Assembly: GCA_938003725.1 (NCBI GenBank)
Contig: CALKXX010000028.1
Coordinates: forward strand, 1 to 17,911
Direction of reading: 5' to 3'
DNA from: an uncultured Sphingomonadaceae bacterium
Lineage (GTDB): Bacteria; Pseudomonadota; Alphaproteobacteria; Sphingomonadales; Sphingomonadaceae
DNA length: 17,911 bases
The position numbers and the translations under genes were made by a program. The notes under the pieces are model-generated. The model was given only the letters and a program-made list of their open reading frames with translations, was not told the DNA's origin and ran no database searches. Below, piece by piece: positions 1 through 7,485 of this stretch. Each line of letters starts with the position of its first letter. The stretch's first letter is position 1.

Positions 1-2
1 TG

Positions 3-311
3 ATCCGTGAGATTGTTGAACGACACGGCGGGGAGCTAAAACCTATCATATCGGGAGAACCGTTTTTGACGCCGCCCGGTGAATTTTCCGACTTGCTATC
101 CGGTGCGATTTTGGACGCGACTGGAGTGGAGCCAGAGCTCAGTACTACTGGTGGGACATCGGATGCACGTTTCCTATCTAAGATATGTCCAGTCATCGAA
201 TTTGGTCTGTGTAATGCTACGATGCACAAAGTGGATGAAGCGGTTGCCGTCGAAGACCTAAATATGCTGACCAAAATTTACGAGAATTTCACTCGGCTCG
301 CCGCGACCTGA
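3..311 (+). CDS. dapE: Succinyl-diaminopimelate desuccinylase, C-terminal part (5' end outside window)
   Basis: The frame is open from the window edge to the TGA at 309-311, so this is the last ~102 residues of a longer protein. The segment TTGGTSDARF, then CPVIEFGL and NATMHKVDE, is the characteristic end of DapE, an M20-family zinc peptidase. The histidine in MHK is the position of a conserved metal ligand near the family C-terminus. DapE removes succinate from N-succinyl-LL-2,6-diaminopimelate in the cytoplasm, in the lysine/meso-diaminopimelate pathway that feeds peptidoglycan cross-linking. The N-terminal catalytic part is not in the window, so intactness cannot be judged. The gene ends only 3 bases before the stop of the opposing Smr-domain gene, with no terminator hairpin between them. 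Confidence 0.93.
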   Translation: MREIVERHGGELKPIISGEPFLTPPGEFSDLLSGAILDATGVEPELSTTGGTSDARFLSKICPVIEFGLCNATMHKVDEAVAVEDLNMLTKIYENFTRLAAT

Positions 312-314
312 TCG

Positions 315-878
315 CTAACTCCGTTTGCGGCGCAATATGATGTATAGTGCGCCGCCGCCGCCATGCCGTGGATGGGCGCGGCGCACCGCCGCGATATTGG
401 AAGCGTGGCGAGACGCAGCCAGCCAATCCGAAATCGCCGCCCTAATCGCACCGCGTCCGCCCTCTTCACGCCTTTGGTCTTCGCTGCGTGCTTTGCCGGT
501 AATCAACAATATCGCGCGATGCTGGGCCGCGATGCTGAGCTCCAACGCACTATCCAACCTGCCATGCGCAGAGGACAGACTATGTCCGTGCAAATCGACA
601 GTTACATCGGGTTGTACAATACCCTTTGCCAGTCGGCGATCCCAATGCCCATCCAGGCCATGTTTCGCCGGAACAGCAATCTGATCCTTTAGCGGTACAG
701 CAGCCGGCATCGAACCGCCAAAGGACACAGCGGTAATCGGGCCAGAGATTGCTCTCATTTTCCTGGCCACAGGTAGAGCATTGACGCGGCTTACCCGGGA
801 TTGGTCGAGCGGTTTCACGGTCTCAATAAACTTTTGCCAGAGCGCCTTTTCACCGGCGGTTAGGGGCCGGTCGGACAT
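315..878 (-). CDS. Smr (MutS2 C-terminal-like) domain protein
   Basis: This is a 187-residue cytoplasmic protein with an Smr domain in its C-terminal half. Visible landmarks are LDGHWDRRLAKG (about 75-86), the DLHG signature (95-98), LLITGK (124-129) and HGGGGALYI (172-180), the order seen in stand-alone Smr proteins. The Smr fold in MutS2 and related proteins has DNA or RNA endonuclease activity; the substrate of this small alphaproteobacterial version is not established. Residues 1-60 are basic and of low predicted order. The ATG lies 5 bases after the mltA stop, and the Shine-Dalgarno-like AAAGGG overlaps that stop, so the gene is probably translated as the last member of the Tim44-like/mltA/smr operon. 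Family assignment is secure; cellular role is not. Confidence 0.88.
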   Translation of the reverse strand: MSDRPLTAGEKALWQKFIETVKPLDQSRVSRVNALPVARKMRAISGPITAVSFGGSMPAAVPLKDQIAVPAKHGLDGHWDRRLAKGIVQPDVTVDLHGHSLSSAHGRLDSALELSIAAQHRAILLITGKARSEDQRREEGGRGAIRAAISDWLAASRHASNIAAVRRAHPRHGGGGALYIILRRKRS

Positions 879-883
879 GCCCT

Positions 884-2158
884 TTACTGGCCGGTCAATT
901 TGGCAAATGTGCCCTTGGGCAAAAAGATTAGGGCTTGTCCGCGAGATGACATGCCGCCCGCAATGCGCTCGGCCTCCGCGCCGGCTCCCCAGAACGTATC
1001 AAAACGGTTGGAGCCTTTAATCGCGCCACCAGTATCTTGCGCAATCCATAACCCATCCGCAATATTGTGCTCCATATCAAGAAATACGGGCGCGCCGAGC
1101 GGAACAAACATCCGGTCTGCTGCTACGGACGTCCGCCCGACCACAGGATGTCCCATTGCCCCTAGTGGGCCCGCGCCGGTCAATTCATTAAAGAAAATAT
1201 AGCTTTTGTTGAGGCGCATTATCTGCATGCCTTCTTCGGGATTTGCGCGTAACCACTCCTCAATTCCCTGCATATTGGTCTTGCCGGGTTGCAACAGACC
1301 GCGCTCGCGCATGACCCGGCCAATGCCGGTATAATCCCGGCCATTTTGACCGGCATAGCCAATGCGCATGACCGAACCGTCAGGCATCTCAAGCCGGCCG
1401 CTCCCTTGAATCTGCAACACAAAAAAATCGATATAATCTTGCACCCATGCGATCTCTAGACCTTGACCGCGCAATGCGCCGTCATCAATTTGTCCGCGCG
1501 CCTCAAAAGGAACCAGCTTGGTGCCGTCGATCTTGCCCCGAATGCGTTTGTCTTTCAACTCGTCAGAAAACAGTCCGAGATCCACGTCGAGCAAATTTGG
1601 TGGGCGGCGATATACGGGTATCTGATAGTCCGCATTGCGCACACGAGAGCCCTTTATTTGCGGCTCAAAATAACCCGTCGCAAATGCTTTGCCGTCACCG
1701 ACTTGCACAGCCTCAAAATAGGTTTCAAAAAAACGCGAAGCGTCGGTTTCCGGCCAGGCCTTTGCGGCATCGCAAGAGGGCTGCCAATCGGCCCCCTGTG
1801 TCAATCCGCTATTGTCAGTCCGGCGCACCAATGAGGAACAACTGGTTCGGAAAGACCTCAATCCCGACGCGGCCTTGCCAGCACCGACATTCAACTCGCC
1901 AATATCGGGGCCAAGCGCGATACCGGCACCGATGGCCCGTGTTTTGTCCGCACCAACCTGTGTCAGCCGAGCGGTATCCACTGGTTCAAACGGAACAGCC
2001 GGTCGCACAGATGTCTCCGCTTGGTCGCTGGCGGCAACACCTTCTACCGATGTGCTATCTTGCTGGGCAGTATTCCCTTGCGCAGCGCCCTGCGGGATAA
2101 TCGTCATTGAACAAGCGCTGATGATCGTCATCGCGCCAAAAAGGCCGCTGAATTTCAT
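884..2158 (-). CDS. mltA: Membrane-bound lytic murein transglycosylase A, lipoprotein
   Basis: The 424-residue product cleaves the beta-1,4 bond between MurNAc and GlcNAc in peptidoglycan, forming 1,6-anhydromuramic ends. The MltA domain is visible around FEARGQIDDG and LEIAWVQDYIDFF with LQIQGSGRLEMPDGS. The C-terminal 3D domain includes AQDTGGAIKG and FDTFWGAGAEAE; Asp375 in DTGGAI is the likely catalytic acid. I chose the ATG at 2158 because it begins a clean lipoprotein signal (MKFSGLFGAM, lipobox ISAC, Cys16). An upstream in-frame ATG at 2206 overlaps the Tim44-like stop and would put a charged stretch before the signal. Residue +2 after Cys16 is Ser, not Asp, which fits outer-membrane sorting. 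It sits between the Tim44-like gene (37-base gap) and smr (5-base gap). Confidence 0.93.
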   Translation of the reverse strand: MKFSGLFGAMTIISACSMTIIPQGAAQGNTAQQDSTSVEGVAASDQAETSVRPAVPFEPVDTARLTQVGADKTRAIGAGIALGPDIGELNVGAGKAASGLRSFRTSCSSLVRRTDNSGLTQGADWQPSCDAAKAWPETDASRFFETYFEAVQVGDGKAFATGYFEPQIKGSRVRNADYQIPVYRRPPNLLDVDLGLFSDELKDKRIRGKIDGTKLVPFEARGQIDDGALRGQGLEIAWVQDYIDFFVLQIQGSGRLEMPDGSVMRIGYAGQNGRDYTGIGRVMRERGLLQPGKTNMQGIEEWLRANPEEGMQIMRLNKSYIFFNELTGAGPLGAMGHPVVGRTSVAADRMFVPLGAPVFLDMEHNIADGLWIAQDTGGAIKGSNRFDTFWGAGAEAERIAGGMSSRGQALIFLPKGTFAKLTGQ

Positions 2159-2195
2159 GATGTTGTTGCCCCAGCCCTTGTTCAAGCGCCTCTGA

Positions 2196-2861
2196 TCAGG
2201 CTTCATCGGTCTCGTCGAGAATCCAGTTTGGATCAGCGCTCGAAATATCCCGCATGAATGTCCAGACATCGTGGGTTTCAACGGCATCGGTCAATGACCC
2301 GCCAATCAATGTACCGTCTTTGTCTTTCACGACCGCCGCAATGTCTGCGTCAAAGCGAACCGTGATGCGTGCCATCGGCCGATCATAGCTGGCATCGACA
2401 ATCTTGGTTTCTTCGATTCGCACCAGCCGGTTTTCCAGAACTTCGCCGCTTTTCTCTCGCGATTCGATTGCGGAGACGAAACTTTCATAAACATCGTCAT
2501 CGCACAGCGCTTTTAACTCTTCGCGGTCCCCTTTCCAGAATGCCTCCAGCACCATGCCATAGGCAGCCTTGGACCCTTCAACAAAACGCGCAACGTCAAA
2601 ATTGCGATCTGCGTTCAATATGTCGCGCATGCCCGATTCAGCAGCGGTTTCATAAACCATTGCAGGAGCAGCAGATTTTGCCGCTGGCGCAATGTCAGGC
2701 ACATGCGGTTTTGCATCATCCGGAAGGTTGTCTTTTGCCCGCGGATCGATACTGCGCGGCATATGTTCCTGTTCATGACCCGTGCGTTTACCCAACACAG
2801 AATATAGGCGCAGGCCCAAAAAGGCAGCTACCATTGCCAGTAGTACAATCTCGATAGTCAC
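2196..2861 (-). CDS. Tim44-like domain protein (TimA-type), single N-terminal membrane anchor
   Basis: This 221-residue protein starts with a hydrophobic helix (about residues 3-20), followed by a charged, proline-rich linker (25-65) and a Tim44-like domain (about 86-216). Landmarks are FDVARFVEGSKAAY, EAFWKGD, YESFVSAIESR, HDVWTFMRD and NWILDET. The domain is homologous to the matrix part of mitochondrial Tim44, and alphaproteobacterial versions are called TimA; their precise job in bacteria is unsettled. The start is a GTG with GGAG six bases upstream, and a good sigma-70-like promoter lies at 2899-2927. The gene is divergent from secB and leads an operon with mltA and smr, a context that suggests an envelope role; that link is inference from gene order. 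Confidence 0.87.
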   Translation of the reverse strand: MTIEIVLLAMVAAFLGLRLYSVLGKRTGHEQEHMPRSIDPRAKDNLPDDAKPHVPDIAPAAKSAAPAMVYETAAESGMRDILNADRNFDVARFVEGSKAAYGMVLEAFWKGDREELKALCDDDVYESFVSAIESREKSGEVLENRLVRIEETKIVDASYDRPMARITVRFDADIAAVVKDKDGTLIGGSLTDAVETHDVWTFMRDISSADPNWILDETDEA

Positions 2862-2898
2862 GCGGTCTCCAATTCCAGATCAAAACTTGCTCATCCCC

Positions 2899-2927
2899 TA
2901 CATAGGAGGGAAATGCCGCAGTTTCAA
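2899..2927 (-). promoter_or_regulatory. Predicted housekeeping promoter for the Tim44-like/mltA/smr operon
   Basis: On the minus strand, TTGAAA (2927-2922) and TATGTA (2904-2899) are separated by exactly 17 bases. A start near 2892 would give a leader of about 30 bases containing the GGAG ribosome-binding site before the GTG at 2861. Rated on match quality alone. Confidence 0.5.
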
Positions 2928-3131
2928 ATGCCTTTCGCTTCCGTTAAGCTTTCGTCACCGGGCTGCGCTTACGAATATGCGCGGCTTTGTGAACACGCCC
3001 TGACGAAATCGATGCAAACATCACGCAGCAACAGAGCCATTGCCCTGCAACAAAAGCCCTGCTAGGCGGCTCGAAACGGGGCGTCAGCGGCGCTTTGAGG
3101 GAAAATCTATTTATCAGCAAGGAACAGCTTC
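2928..3131. other. Divergent intergenic region upstream of secB
   Basis: About 200 bases without a gene. It must hold the secB promoter, but I found no convincing -35/-10 pair; the only clear element is the AAGGAA ribosome-binding site at 3119-3124. I see no repeat or structured RNA here. Confidence 0.4.
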
Positions 3132-3644
3132 ATGGCGGAAGAAAATGGCAATGTAACAGCACCGGACATAGGCGCCAATGGTGCCGACAACGCGCCTCAG
3201 ATTGGCGTTATATCGCAATATGTAAAAGATCTGTCCGTCGAGAATCCCAGCGCACCTGACGTTTATCAATGGGATGCACAGCCTCAAATCGATGTCCAGT
3301 TCAACATTGGTGCAAAACCGGTATCTGATGAAGTCCACGAAGTGGAACTGAAAATTGACGTCAAAGCAACCGCGGAACAGGGTGTCGCGTTTCAGATTGA
3401 GCTTCTCTATTGCGGCCTTTTCGGTCTGCGCAATGTGACCGACGATCAGGCGCATCCTTTCCTTTATGCAGAAGCGCCGCGTCTTTTGTTCCCCTTTGCA
3501 CGAGCAATTCTTTCCGACGCAGTGCGAGATGCCGGATTCCAGCCATTGATGCTGGAGCCGATTGATTTTACCGCAATGTATATGCAGCAGCGTGAAGCGC
3601 AGGCAGGTCAGGAATCCGGGGAACAACCGGTTGGCAACGCCTGA
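3132..3644 (+). CDS. secB: Protein-export chaperone SecB
   Basis: The 170-residue product matches SecB over about residues 22-155. Landmarks are PQIGVISQYVKDLSVENP, the beta-strand segment around VHEVELKIDVKA, LLYCGLFGLRNV and EAPRLLFPFARAILSDAVRDAGF, followed by a proline-anchored LEPIDFTAMY helix. SecB is a cytoplasmic tetramer that keeps preproteins unfolded and delivers them to SecA. The N-terminal 20 residues and the Gln/Glu-rich tail are family-typical low-complexity extensions. AAGGAA lies about 8 bases before the ATG. The gene begins a plus-strand run with murJ (22-base gap) and trpS, and is divergent from the Tim44-like gene, an arrangement common in alphaproteobacteria. Confidence 0.96.
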   Translation: MAEENGNVTAPDIGANGADNAPQIGVISQYVKDLSVENPSAPDVYQWDAQPQIDVQFNIGAKPVSDEVHEVELKIDVKATAEQGVAFQIELLYCGLFGLRNVTDDQAHPFLYAEAPRLLFPFARAILSDAVRDAGFQPLMLEPIDFTAMYMQQREAQAGQESGEQPVGNA

Positions 3645-3666
3645 CCTAATCCAATAGGTAGCGGGG

Positions 3667-5268
3667 ATGAACCTGCTTAAATCCACCGGCACGATCGCGG
3701 GCCTGACGCTTGTGAGCCGGATATTCGGTTTTATACGCGATATATTATTAGCCCGCATCTTGGGTGCCGGGGCTGCGGCTGATGCTTGGCAATTGGCGTT
3801 TCAGTTACCGAATATCTTTCGTCGGCTATTTGCCGAAGGCGCGTTTTCCGCTGCTTTTGTGCCGCTGTTCAATCGCCGTGCAACCGATGCCGATGGCAAT
3901 GACAACATTGCCGAGGCAGAGCGTTTTTCCAGCGAAGTTTTATCGGTATTCATCCCGATCCTAATCGGGTTCACGGCATTGTTCGAACTCGCCATGCCCT
4001 TTGTTATCTATCTGATTGACGATTTTGGTGCCGGTGGGCGAACCAATGAATTCAGCATTACTCTGGCTCGGATAACCTTCGTTTATCTGGGCTTGATCAG
4101 TGTGATGACGTTGGCGGCGGGCATCTTGAACAGCATGTCCCGCTTTGCAGCCGCCGCGGCGGCCCCCGTGCTGCTGAACCTGTGCCTGATCAGCGCGTTG
4201 CTCGCGGGTTATTTTCTGTATCCGCTGGACGAACAGCCGGTTGCCACCGCCTATATGCTAGCCTTCGCCGTCGCGGCGGCTGGAGTGCTACAACTGATCT
4301 GGCTGGTTTATTGGGTCCGCAAAGCCGGGTTTCGCTTGCGGATACAAAAGCCAAAATTCACACCCGATGTAAAAGAATTGGGTGTGCTCATTCTGCCTGC
4401 AATTTTCGGAGCAGGGATTTATCAGATCAGCCGCTTCATTGATCTGTTTTTTCTGGGACGCTTGCCGGAGGGGTCCTTTGTCTACCTTGCCATGGCGGAT
4501 CGCCTGAACCAGTTACCGCTTGGAATTATTGGAATCGCTCTGGGCACAGCAATTCTACCCGCGCTATCCCGATTCATCGCGCAAAAAGATGATAGCGGTG
4601 CGCAGCGGATACAAAGCAATGCCATAGAGCTGGCAATGCTGTTGACGATCCCGGCTGCGATTGCGCTATTCTTCGCCGCTGGTCCGCTGGTAACATCGTT
4701 CTACGTTGGCGGAAATTTCGCAGCAAGCGATGGACAGACAACGGCAAATGTGGTCGCGGCACTTGTTGTCGGTCTGCCGGCCTATGTGCTGGTCAAGGTT
4801 CTGATCCCCGGTTTTTTCGCGCGCAAAGACACCAAAACACCAGTATATACCGCCGGAATTTCCCTGCTCATCAACATCGCGCTCAACCTTGCCCTGATCC
4901 CCATTTACGGGATTGTTGGATTGGCCTTTGCCGGAGCTGTCGCCGCGTGGGCCAATTGCGCCATGCTGTACACAATGCTCCACATCCGCGGTCATTTTCG
5001 TCTGGAGCTCTCGCTATTGTTGCGGATTGTCCGCATCACCCTTTCAGCCGCAGGGATGGCTGCCGTGCTAATCTATGCCGCGCCGCTTGGCGAAGGATTA
5101 TATGACGGTAATATTTGGCAACGCGCCGGTTCGATCACCGCTCTGGTCACTGTTGGAGCGCTGGTCTATGGCCTGCTCGCGTGGATCACCGGAGCGATCG
5201 ACAAGAACAAAATCACAATGTTGACGAAGAAAAAAGCGGCGGAACCAACCGCGCCAGAGGAAAATTAG
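3667..5268 (+). CDS. murJ: Lipid II flippase MurJ
   Basis: This 533-residue polytopic inner-membrane protein of the MOP superfamily has about 14 hydrophobic segments. MurJ moves lipid II across the inner membrane for peptidoglycan synthesis. The N-terminal signature is intact: the segment SRIFGFIRD carries Arg18 and Arg24, with Asp39 in AAADAW and Arg52 in NIFRR. These fall at the same numbers as residues known to be essential in the E. coli protein. The GAFSAAFVPLF segment and the long central block of hydrophobic helices are also typical. The C-terminal tail is short and lysine-rich (LTKKKAAEP), probably cytoplasmic. A purine-rich GGTAGCGGGG precedes the ATG. The stop is 2 bases from the trpS start, so the two genes are very likely co-translated. 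Confidence 0.95.
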   Translation: MNLLKSTGTIAGLTLVSRIFGFIRDILLARILGAGAAADAWQLAFQLPNIFRRLFAEGAFSAAFVPLFNRRATDADGNDNIAEAERFSSEVLSVFIPILIGFTALFELAMPFVIYLIDDFGAGGRTNEFSITLARITFVYLGLISVMTLAAGILNSMSRFAAAAAAPVLLNLCLISALLAGYFLYPLDEQPVATAYMLAFAVAAAGVLQLIWLVYWVRKAGFRLRIQKPKFTPDVKELGVLILPAIFGAGIYQISRFIDLFFLGRLPEGSFVYLAMADRLNQLPLGIIGIALGTAILPALSRFIAQKDDSGAQRIQSNAIELAMLLTIPAAIALFFAAGPLVTSFYVGGNFAASDGQTTANVVAALVVGLPAYVLVKVLIPGFFARKDTKTPVYTAGISLLINIALNLALIPIYGIVGLAFAGAVAAWANCAMLYTMLHIRGHFRLELSLLLRIVRITLSAAGMAAVLIYAAPLGEGLYDGNIWQRAGSITALVTVGALVYGLLAWITGAIDKNKITMLTKKKAAEPTAPEEN

Positions 5269-5270
5269 AT

Positions 5271-6275
5271 ATGGCGGCAAAAATGAGAACCGTTTCGGGT
5301 ATCCAGCCAACGGGCAATCTGCATCTGGGCAACTATCTTGGCGCAATCAAAAATTGGGTGAAGTTGCAGGATGAAAGCGAATGTTTGTTTTTCCTGGCAG
5401 ATCTTCACGCTATCACAGTGCACAATGACCCTGCCGAACTGGCCGCCAATTGCCGCGATATGGTCGCGGCGCTGGTCGCGGCCGGTGTGGACACCAAAAA
5501 ATCCATCCTGTTCAACCAAGCGCGCGTACCGGCCCATGCCGAGCTGGCGTGGATGCTGATTTGCAATACACCAATGGGATGGCTCGACCGGATGACCCAG
5601 TTCAAGGAAAAATCCGGAAAGCACAAACAGCGTGCGTCACTAGGACTATATGGCTACCCGGTGCTTCAGGCGGCAGACGTGCTTATCTATCAAGCGACGC
5701 ACGTTCCGGTGGGGGAGGATCAGAAACAGCATCTGGAATTGGCGCGCGATATCGCTACCAAATTTAACGGCGATAGCAGCACGGAGACTTTTCGATTGCC
5801 CGAACCCTATATTGGCGAAACGGCTGCGCGGATCATGTCCCTGCGCGACGGAAAAGCAAAGATGAGCAAATCCGACCCATCCGACTTGTCCCGCATCAAT
5901 ATGACCGATGATGATGACACCATCGCCAAGAAATTCCGCAAGGCGAGAACCGATCCTGAACCCCTGCCCCAAACACTGGAGGAATTGGACGGACGGACGG
6001 AGGCGAAAAACCTGATTGGGATTTATGCGGCACTGGCGGATATAGAAGAAACTGCGGTACTGGCCGAATATGCCGGCAAGGGTTTTGGCGATTTCAAACC
6101 AGCGTTGGCGGATCTGGCGGTCAGTAAATTGGCGCCCATTCGTGATCGCTATGAAGAGCTAAGAGACGATGTCACAGCGATTGATGCAATATTGATCGAT
6201 GGCGCACAGCGCGCTGGTCAGCTTGCTAAACCAACTTTGGATTCTGCCTATCAAGCCTTGGGTTTGTTGCGTTAA
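5271..6275 (+). CDS. trpS: Tryptophanyl-tRNA synthetase
   Basis: The 334-residue product is a class I aminoacyl-tRNA synthetase that charges tRNA-Trp; this is the usual bacterial TrpS length. The HIGH-equivalent is HLGN (18-21) inside GIQPTGNLHLGNYLGA, and KMSKS is at 197-201. The tryptophan-pocket region around QAADVLIYQATHVPVGEDQ is also typical. The frame is open further upstream, but only the ATG at 5271 puts GIQPTG at the standard distance from the N-terminus; AGAGG lies 10 bases before it, inside the end of murJ. The synthetase-murJ pairing suggests a shared transcript from secB or murJ. Confidence 0.96.
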   Translation: MAAKMRTVSGIQPTGNLHLGNYLGAIKNWVKLQDESECLFFLADLHAITVHNDPAELAANCRDMVAALVAAGVDTKKSILFNQARVPAHAELAWMLICNTPMGWLDRMTQFKEKSGKHKQRASLGLYGYPVLQAADVLIYQATHVPVGEDQKQHLELARDIATKFNGDSSTETFRLPEPYIGETAARIMSLRDGKAKMSKSDPSDLSRINMTDDDDTIAKKFRKARTDPEPLPQTLEELDGRTEAKNLIGIYAALADIEETAVLAEYAGKGFGDFKPALADLAVSKLAPIRDRYEELRDDVTAIDAILIDGAQRAGQLAKPTLDSAYQALGLLR

Positions 6276-6291
6276 ATCCCCACACAAAACC

Positions 6292-6315
6292 GCCGCTACC
6301 GGGGCCGCTACCGGG
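6292..6315. repeat. Perfect 12-base tandem duplication after trpS
   Basis: GCCGCTACCGGG occurs twice back to back (6292-6303 and 6304-6315). The second copy can partly pair with TAGCGACGGC at 6323-6332, but the stem is interrupted and no T-run follows, so I do not call it a terminator. Confidence 0.6.
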
Positions 6316-6376
6316 AAGGTGATAGCGACGGCAATTGAGCGGCCGTGTAAGGAGAGGGAGGATTGGGACGCCCAGT

Positions 6377-6401
6377 AAAATTGCCTTTGCCAACGGCAAA
6401 G
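6377..6401 (-). terminator. Intrinsic-terminator-like hairpin behind the fasciclin remnant
   Basis: Read on the minus strand, CTTTGCC - GTT - GGCAAAG forms a perfect 7-base-pair stem four bases after the fasciclin stop codon, followed by GCAATTTT. The tail is short, so strength is uncertain, but the position is just where the original gene would have ended. On the plus strand no T-run follows. Confidence 0.45.
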
Positions 6402-6405
6402 CGGT

Positions 6406-6480
6406 TTACGGCATGATAACCGCGTCGATGACGTGAACGACACCGCTGACTTCATTGGTATACAAAATAATGACCTGTGC
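6406..6480 (-). pseudogene. Remnant of a fasciclin (FAS1) domain gene, last 24 codons plus stop
   Basis: Read on the minus strand, 24 codons end in GVVHVIDAVIMP and a TAA. GVxHVIDxVLxP at the extreme C-terminus is the most conserved signature of bacterial FAS1 adhesion-type domains. The preceding residues (AQVIILYTNEVS) can be aligned without gaps to the usual A-K-V-x-x-x-D-I-x-A-S-N stretch. Further upstream the similarity stops abruptly: the next codons (IANRC) are not FAS1-like, and there is no start codon or rest of the domain. A terminator-like hairpin follows the stop. I infer a truncated, non-functional 3' end of a secreted fasciclin protein, cut when the DNA carrying the class II aldolase gene arrived or by a deletion. 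The putative aldolase promoter overlaps its truncated edge. Confidence 0.7.
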
Positions 6481-6498
6481 GCATCTATTCGCTATGCT
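6470..6498 (+). promoter_or_regulatory. Candidate promoter for the class II aldolase gene
   Basis: ATGACC (6470-6475) and TATGCT (6493-6498) are 17 bases apart; transcription would begin near 6505, about 32 bases before the ATG. The -35 half lies inside the fasciclin remnant. Matches are moderate (4 of 6 in each box). Confidence 0.35.
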
Positions 6499-6536
6499 TG
6501 ACCAACAATCAGCAGATTCGAGAAGGAAAGCAAGCC

Positions 6537-7385
6537 ATGGCCACCCAAGCCAAAGAACCCGGAAATGACAGTGCCATTGGCATGACGTCAGGTTTTAATA
6601 TTCCTGACCCTCATGCGATCGAGCGCCTGGAAGGCAAGGTTTCGGAAGAGGAATGGAAACTGCGCTGCGAACTCGCCGCTACCTACCGGCTTTGCGCGAT
6701 GCATGCATGGACTGATCTGGTATTCACCCATATCTCTGCACGCCTGCCTGACGAAGATGGCGAAGAGCGTTTCCTGATCAATCCTTATGGTGTCATGTTT
6801 GACGAGATGACCGCCAGTTCGCTGGTCAAAATTGATCTTGAAGGGAATATCAAGCAAGATACCCCCTATTTCATCAACCCGGCGGGCTTCACCATTCACA
6901 GCGCAGTGCACAGCGCGCGCGAAGATGCTGGATGCGTTATCCACGTCCACACCCCCTATGGCATTGCGGTATCGGTTCAGAAAGAAGGCCTGCGCCGCTA
7001 CACCCAATTCTCTATGCAAGTGCATGATGATCTGGCCTATCACGACTATGAAGGCATCGCACTCGACCTTGATGAGCGTGACCGTTTAATTGCAGATATC
7101 GGTGAAAAAAGTCTTCTCATTTTGCGCAATCACGGCACCCTCACCATCGGCCAGAATTGTGCATTGGCCTTCCTGAGAATGTATCTGCTGGAAAATGCCT
7201 GCAAGACACAAATTCTGGCGCAATCCGTCGGCGGGGCGGAACACCTGCACGAGGAAGGCGAAGAGATGGCGACGCGCGTATATCAACAGGGTTTGCCAGC
7301 CTTTACAAAAGGCCTTGGCGACAATTTGGTCTGGCCTGGCTTGATGCGGAAGCTTAATCGCACCAACCCGGGCTTTGACTATTAG
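6537..7385 (+). CDS. Class II aldolase/adducin family protein
   Basis: The 282-residue product has the class II (zinc-dependent) aldolase/adducin fold. The metal-binding triad is visible: His136 and His138 in VIHVHTPYG and His199 in RNHGTL. Supporting segments are TDLVFTHISARLP (about 60-72), FLINPYGVMFDEM and INPAGFTIHSAVH. Relatives include L-fuculose-phosphate aldolase, ribulose-phosphate epimerase and sphingomonad proteins of unknown substrate. This one has a ~30-residue N-terminal extension and lacks neighbouring sugar-pathway genes, so the substrate cannot be named. I chose the ATG at 6537 because AGAAGGAAAG precedes it; an in-frame ATG at 6477 would lie upstream of the expected transcript start. 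It appears to be a single-gene unit, ended by a hairpin at 7391-7412. Confidence 0.88.
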   Translation: MATQAKEPGNDSAIGMTSGFNIPDPHAIERLEGKVSEEEWKLRCELAATYRLCAMHAWTDLVFTHISARLPDEDGEERFLINPYGVMFDEMTASSLVKIDLEGNIKQDTPYFINPAGFTIHSAVHSAREDAGCVIHVHTPYGIAVSVQKEGLRRYTQFSMQVHDDLAYHDYEGIALDLDERDRLIADIGEKSLLILRNHGTLTIGQNCALAFLRMYLLENACKTQILAQSVGGAEHLHEEGEEMATRVYQQGLPAFTKGLGDNLVWPGLMRKLNRTNPGFDY

Positions 7386-7390
7386 TTTCA

Positions 7391-7412
7391 TTCCCCGGCC
7401 TACACCGGGGAA
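7391..7412 (+). terminator. Hairpin after the class II aldolase gene
   Basis: TTCCCCGG - CCTACA - CCGGGGAA is a perfect 8-base-pair stem starting 5 bases after the stop. A T5 run occurs only about 12 bases further on, so it may be a weak terminator, an mRNA-stabilising end, or an intergenic palindromic repeat copy. Confidence 0.4.
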
Positions 7413-7450
7413 CAAAGGCATGTTGTTTTTCTCGGTCTGCTATAGCCCGC

Positions 7451-7478
7451 TTGCCACACACGCCATTTTCGCTAAACG
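7451..7478 (+). promoter_or_regulatory. Weak candidate promoter immediately before murA
   Basis: TTGCCA (7451-7456) is a 5-of-6 match to the -35 consensus, but TAAACG (7473-7478), 16 bases later, is a poor -10. Transcription would start about one base before the murA ATG, giving essentially no leader; no good Shine-Dalgarno sequence precedes the ATG. Confidence 0.25.
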
Positions 7479-7485
7479 CTAGAGC

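Noticed and set aside
2159..2287. Longer mltA reading frame starting upstream at 2287 or 2206
   Set aside because: It would overlap the Tim44-like gene and displace the lipoprotein signal sequence from the N-terminus.
3114..3758. 214-codon minus-strand frame across secB and the start of murJ
   Set aside because: Antisense to two well-identified genes and without recognisable motifs or a ribosome-binding site.
6159..6455. 98-codon minus-strand frame downstream of trpS
   Set aside because: It is in a different frame from the fasciclin remnant, overlaps the trpS end, and has no recognisable features.
7391..7412. Possible mobile-element end or attachment site at the CCCCGG palindrome
   Set aside because: No transposase, target duplication or second copy is present in the window; best read as a hairpin terminator or intergenic repeat.
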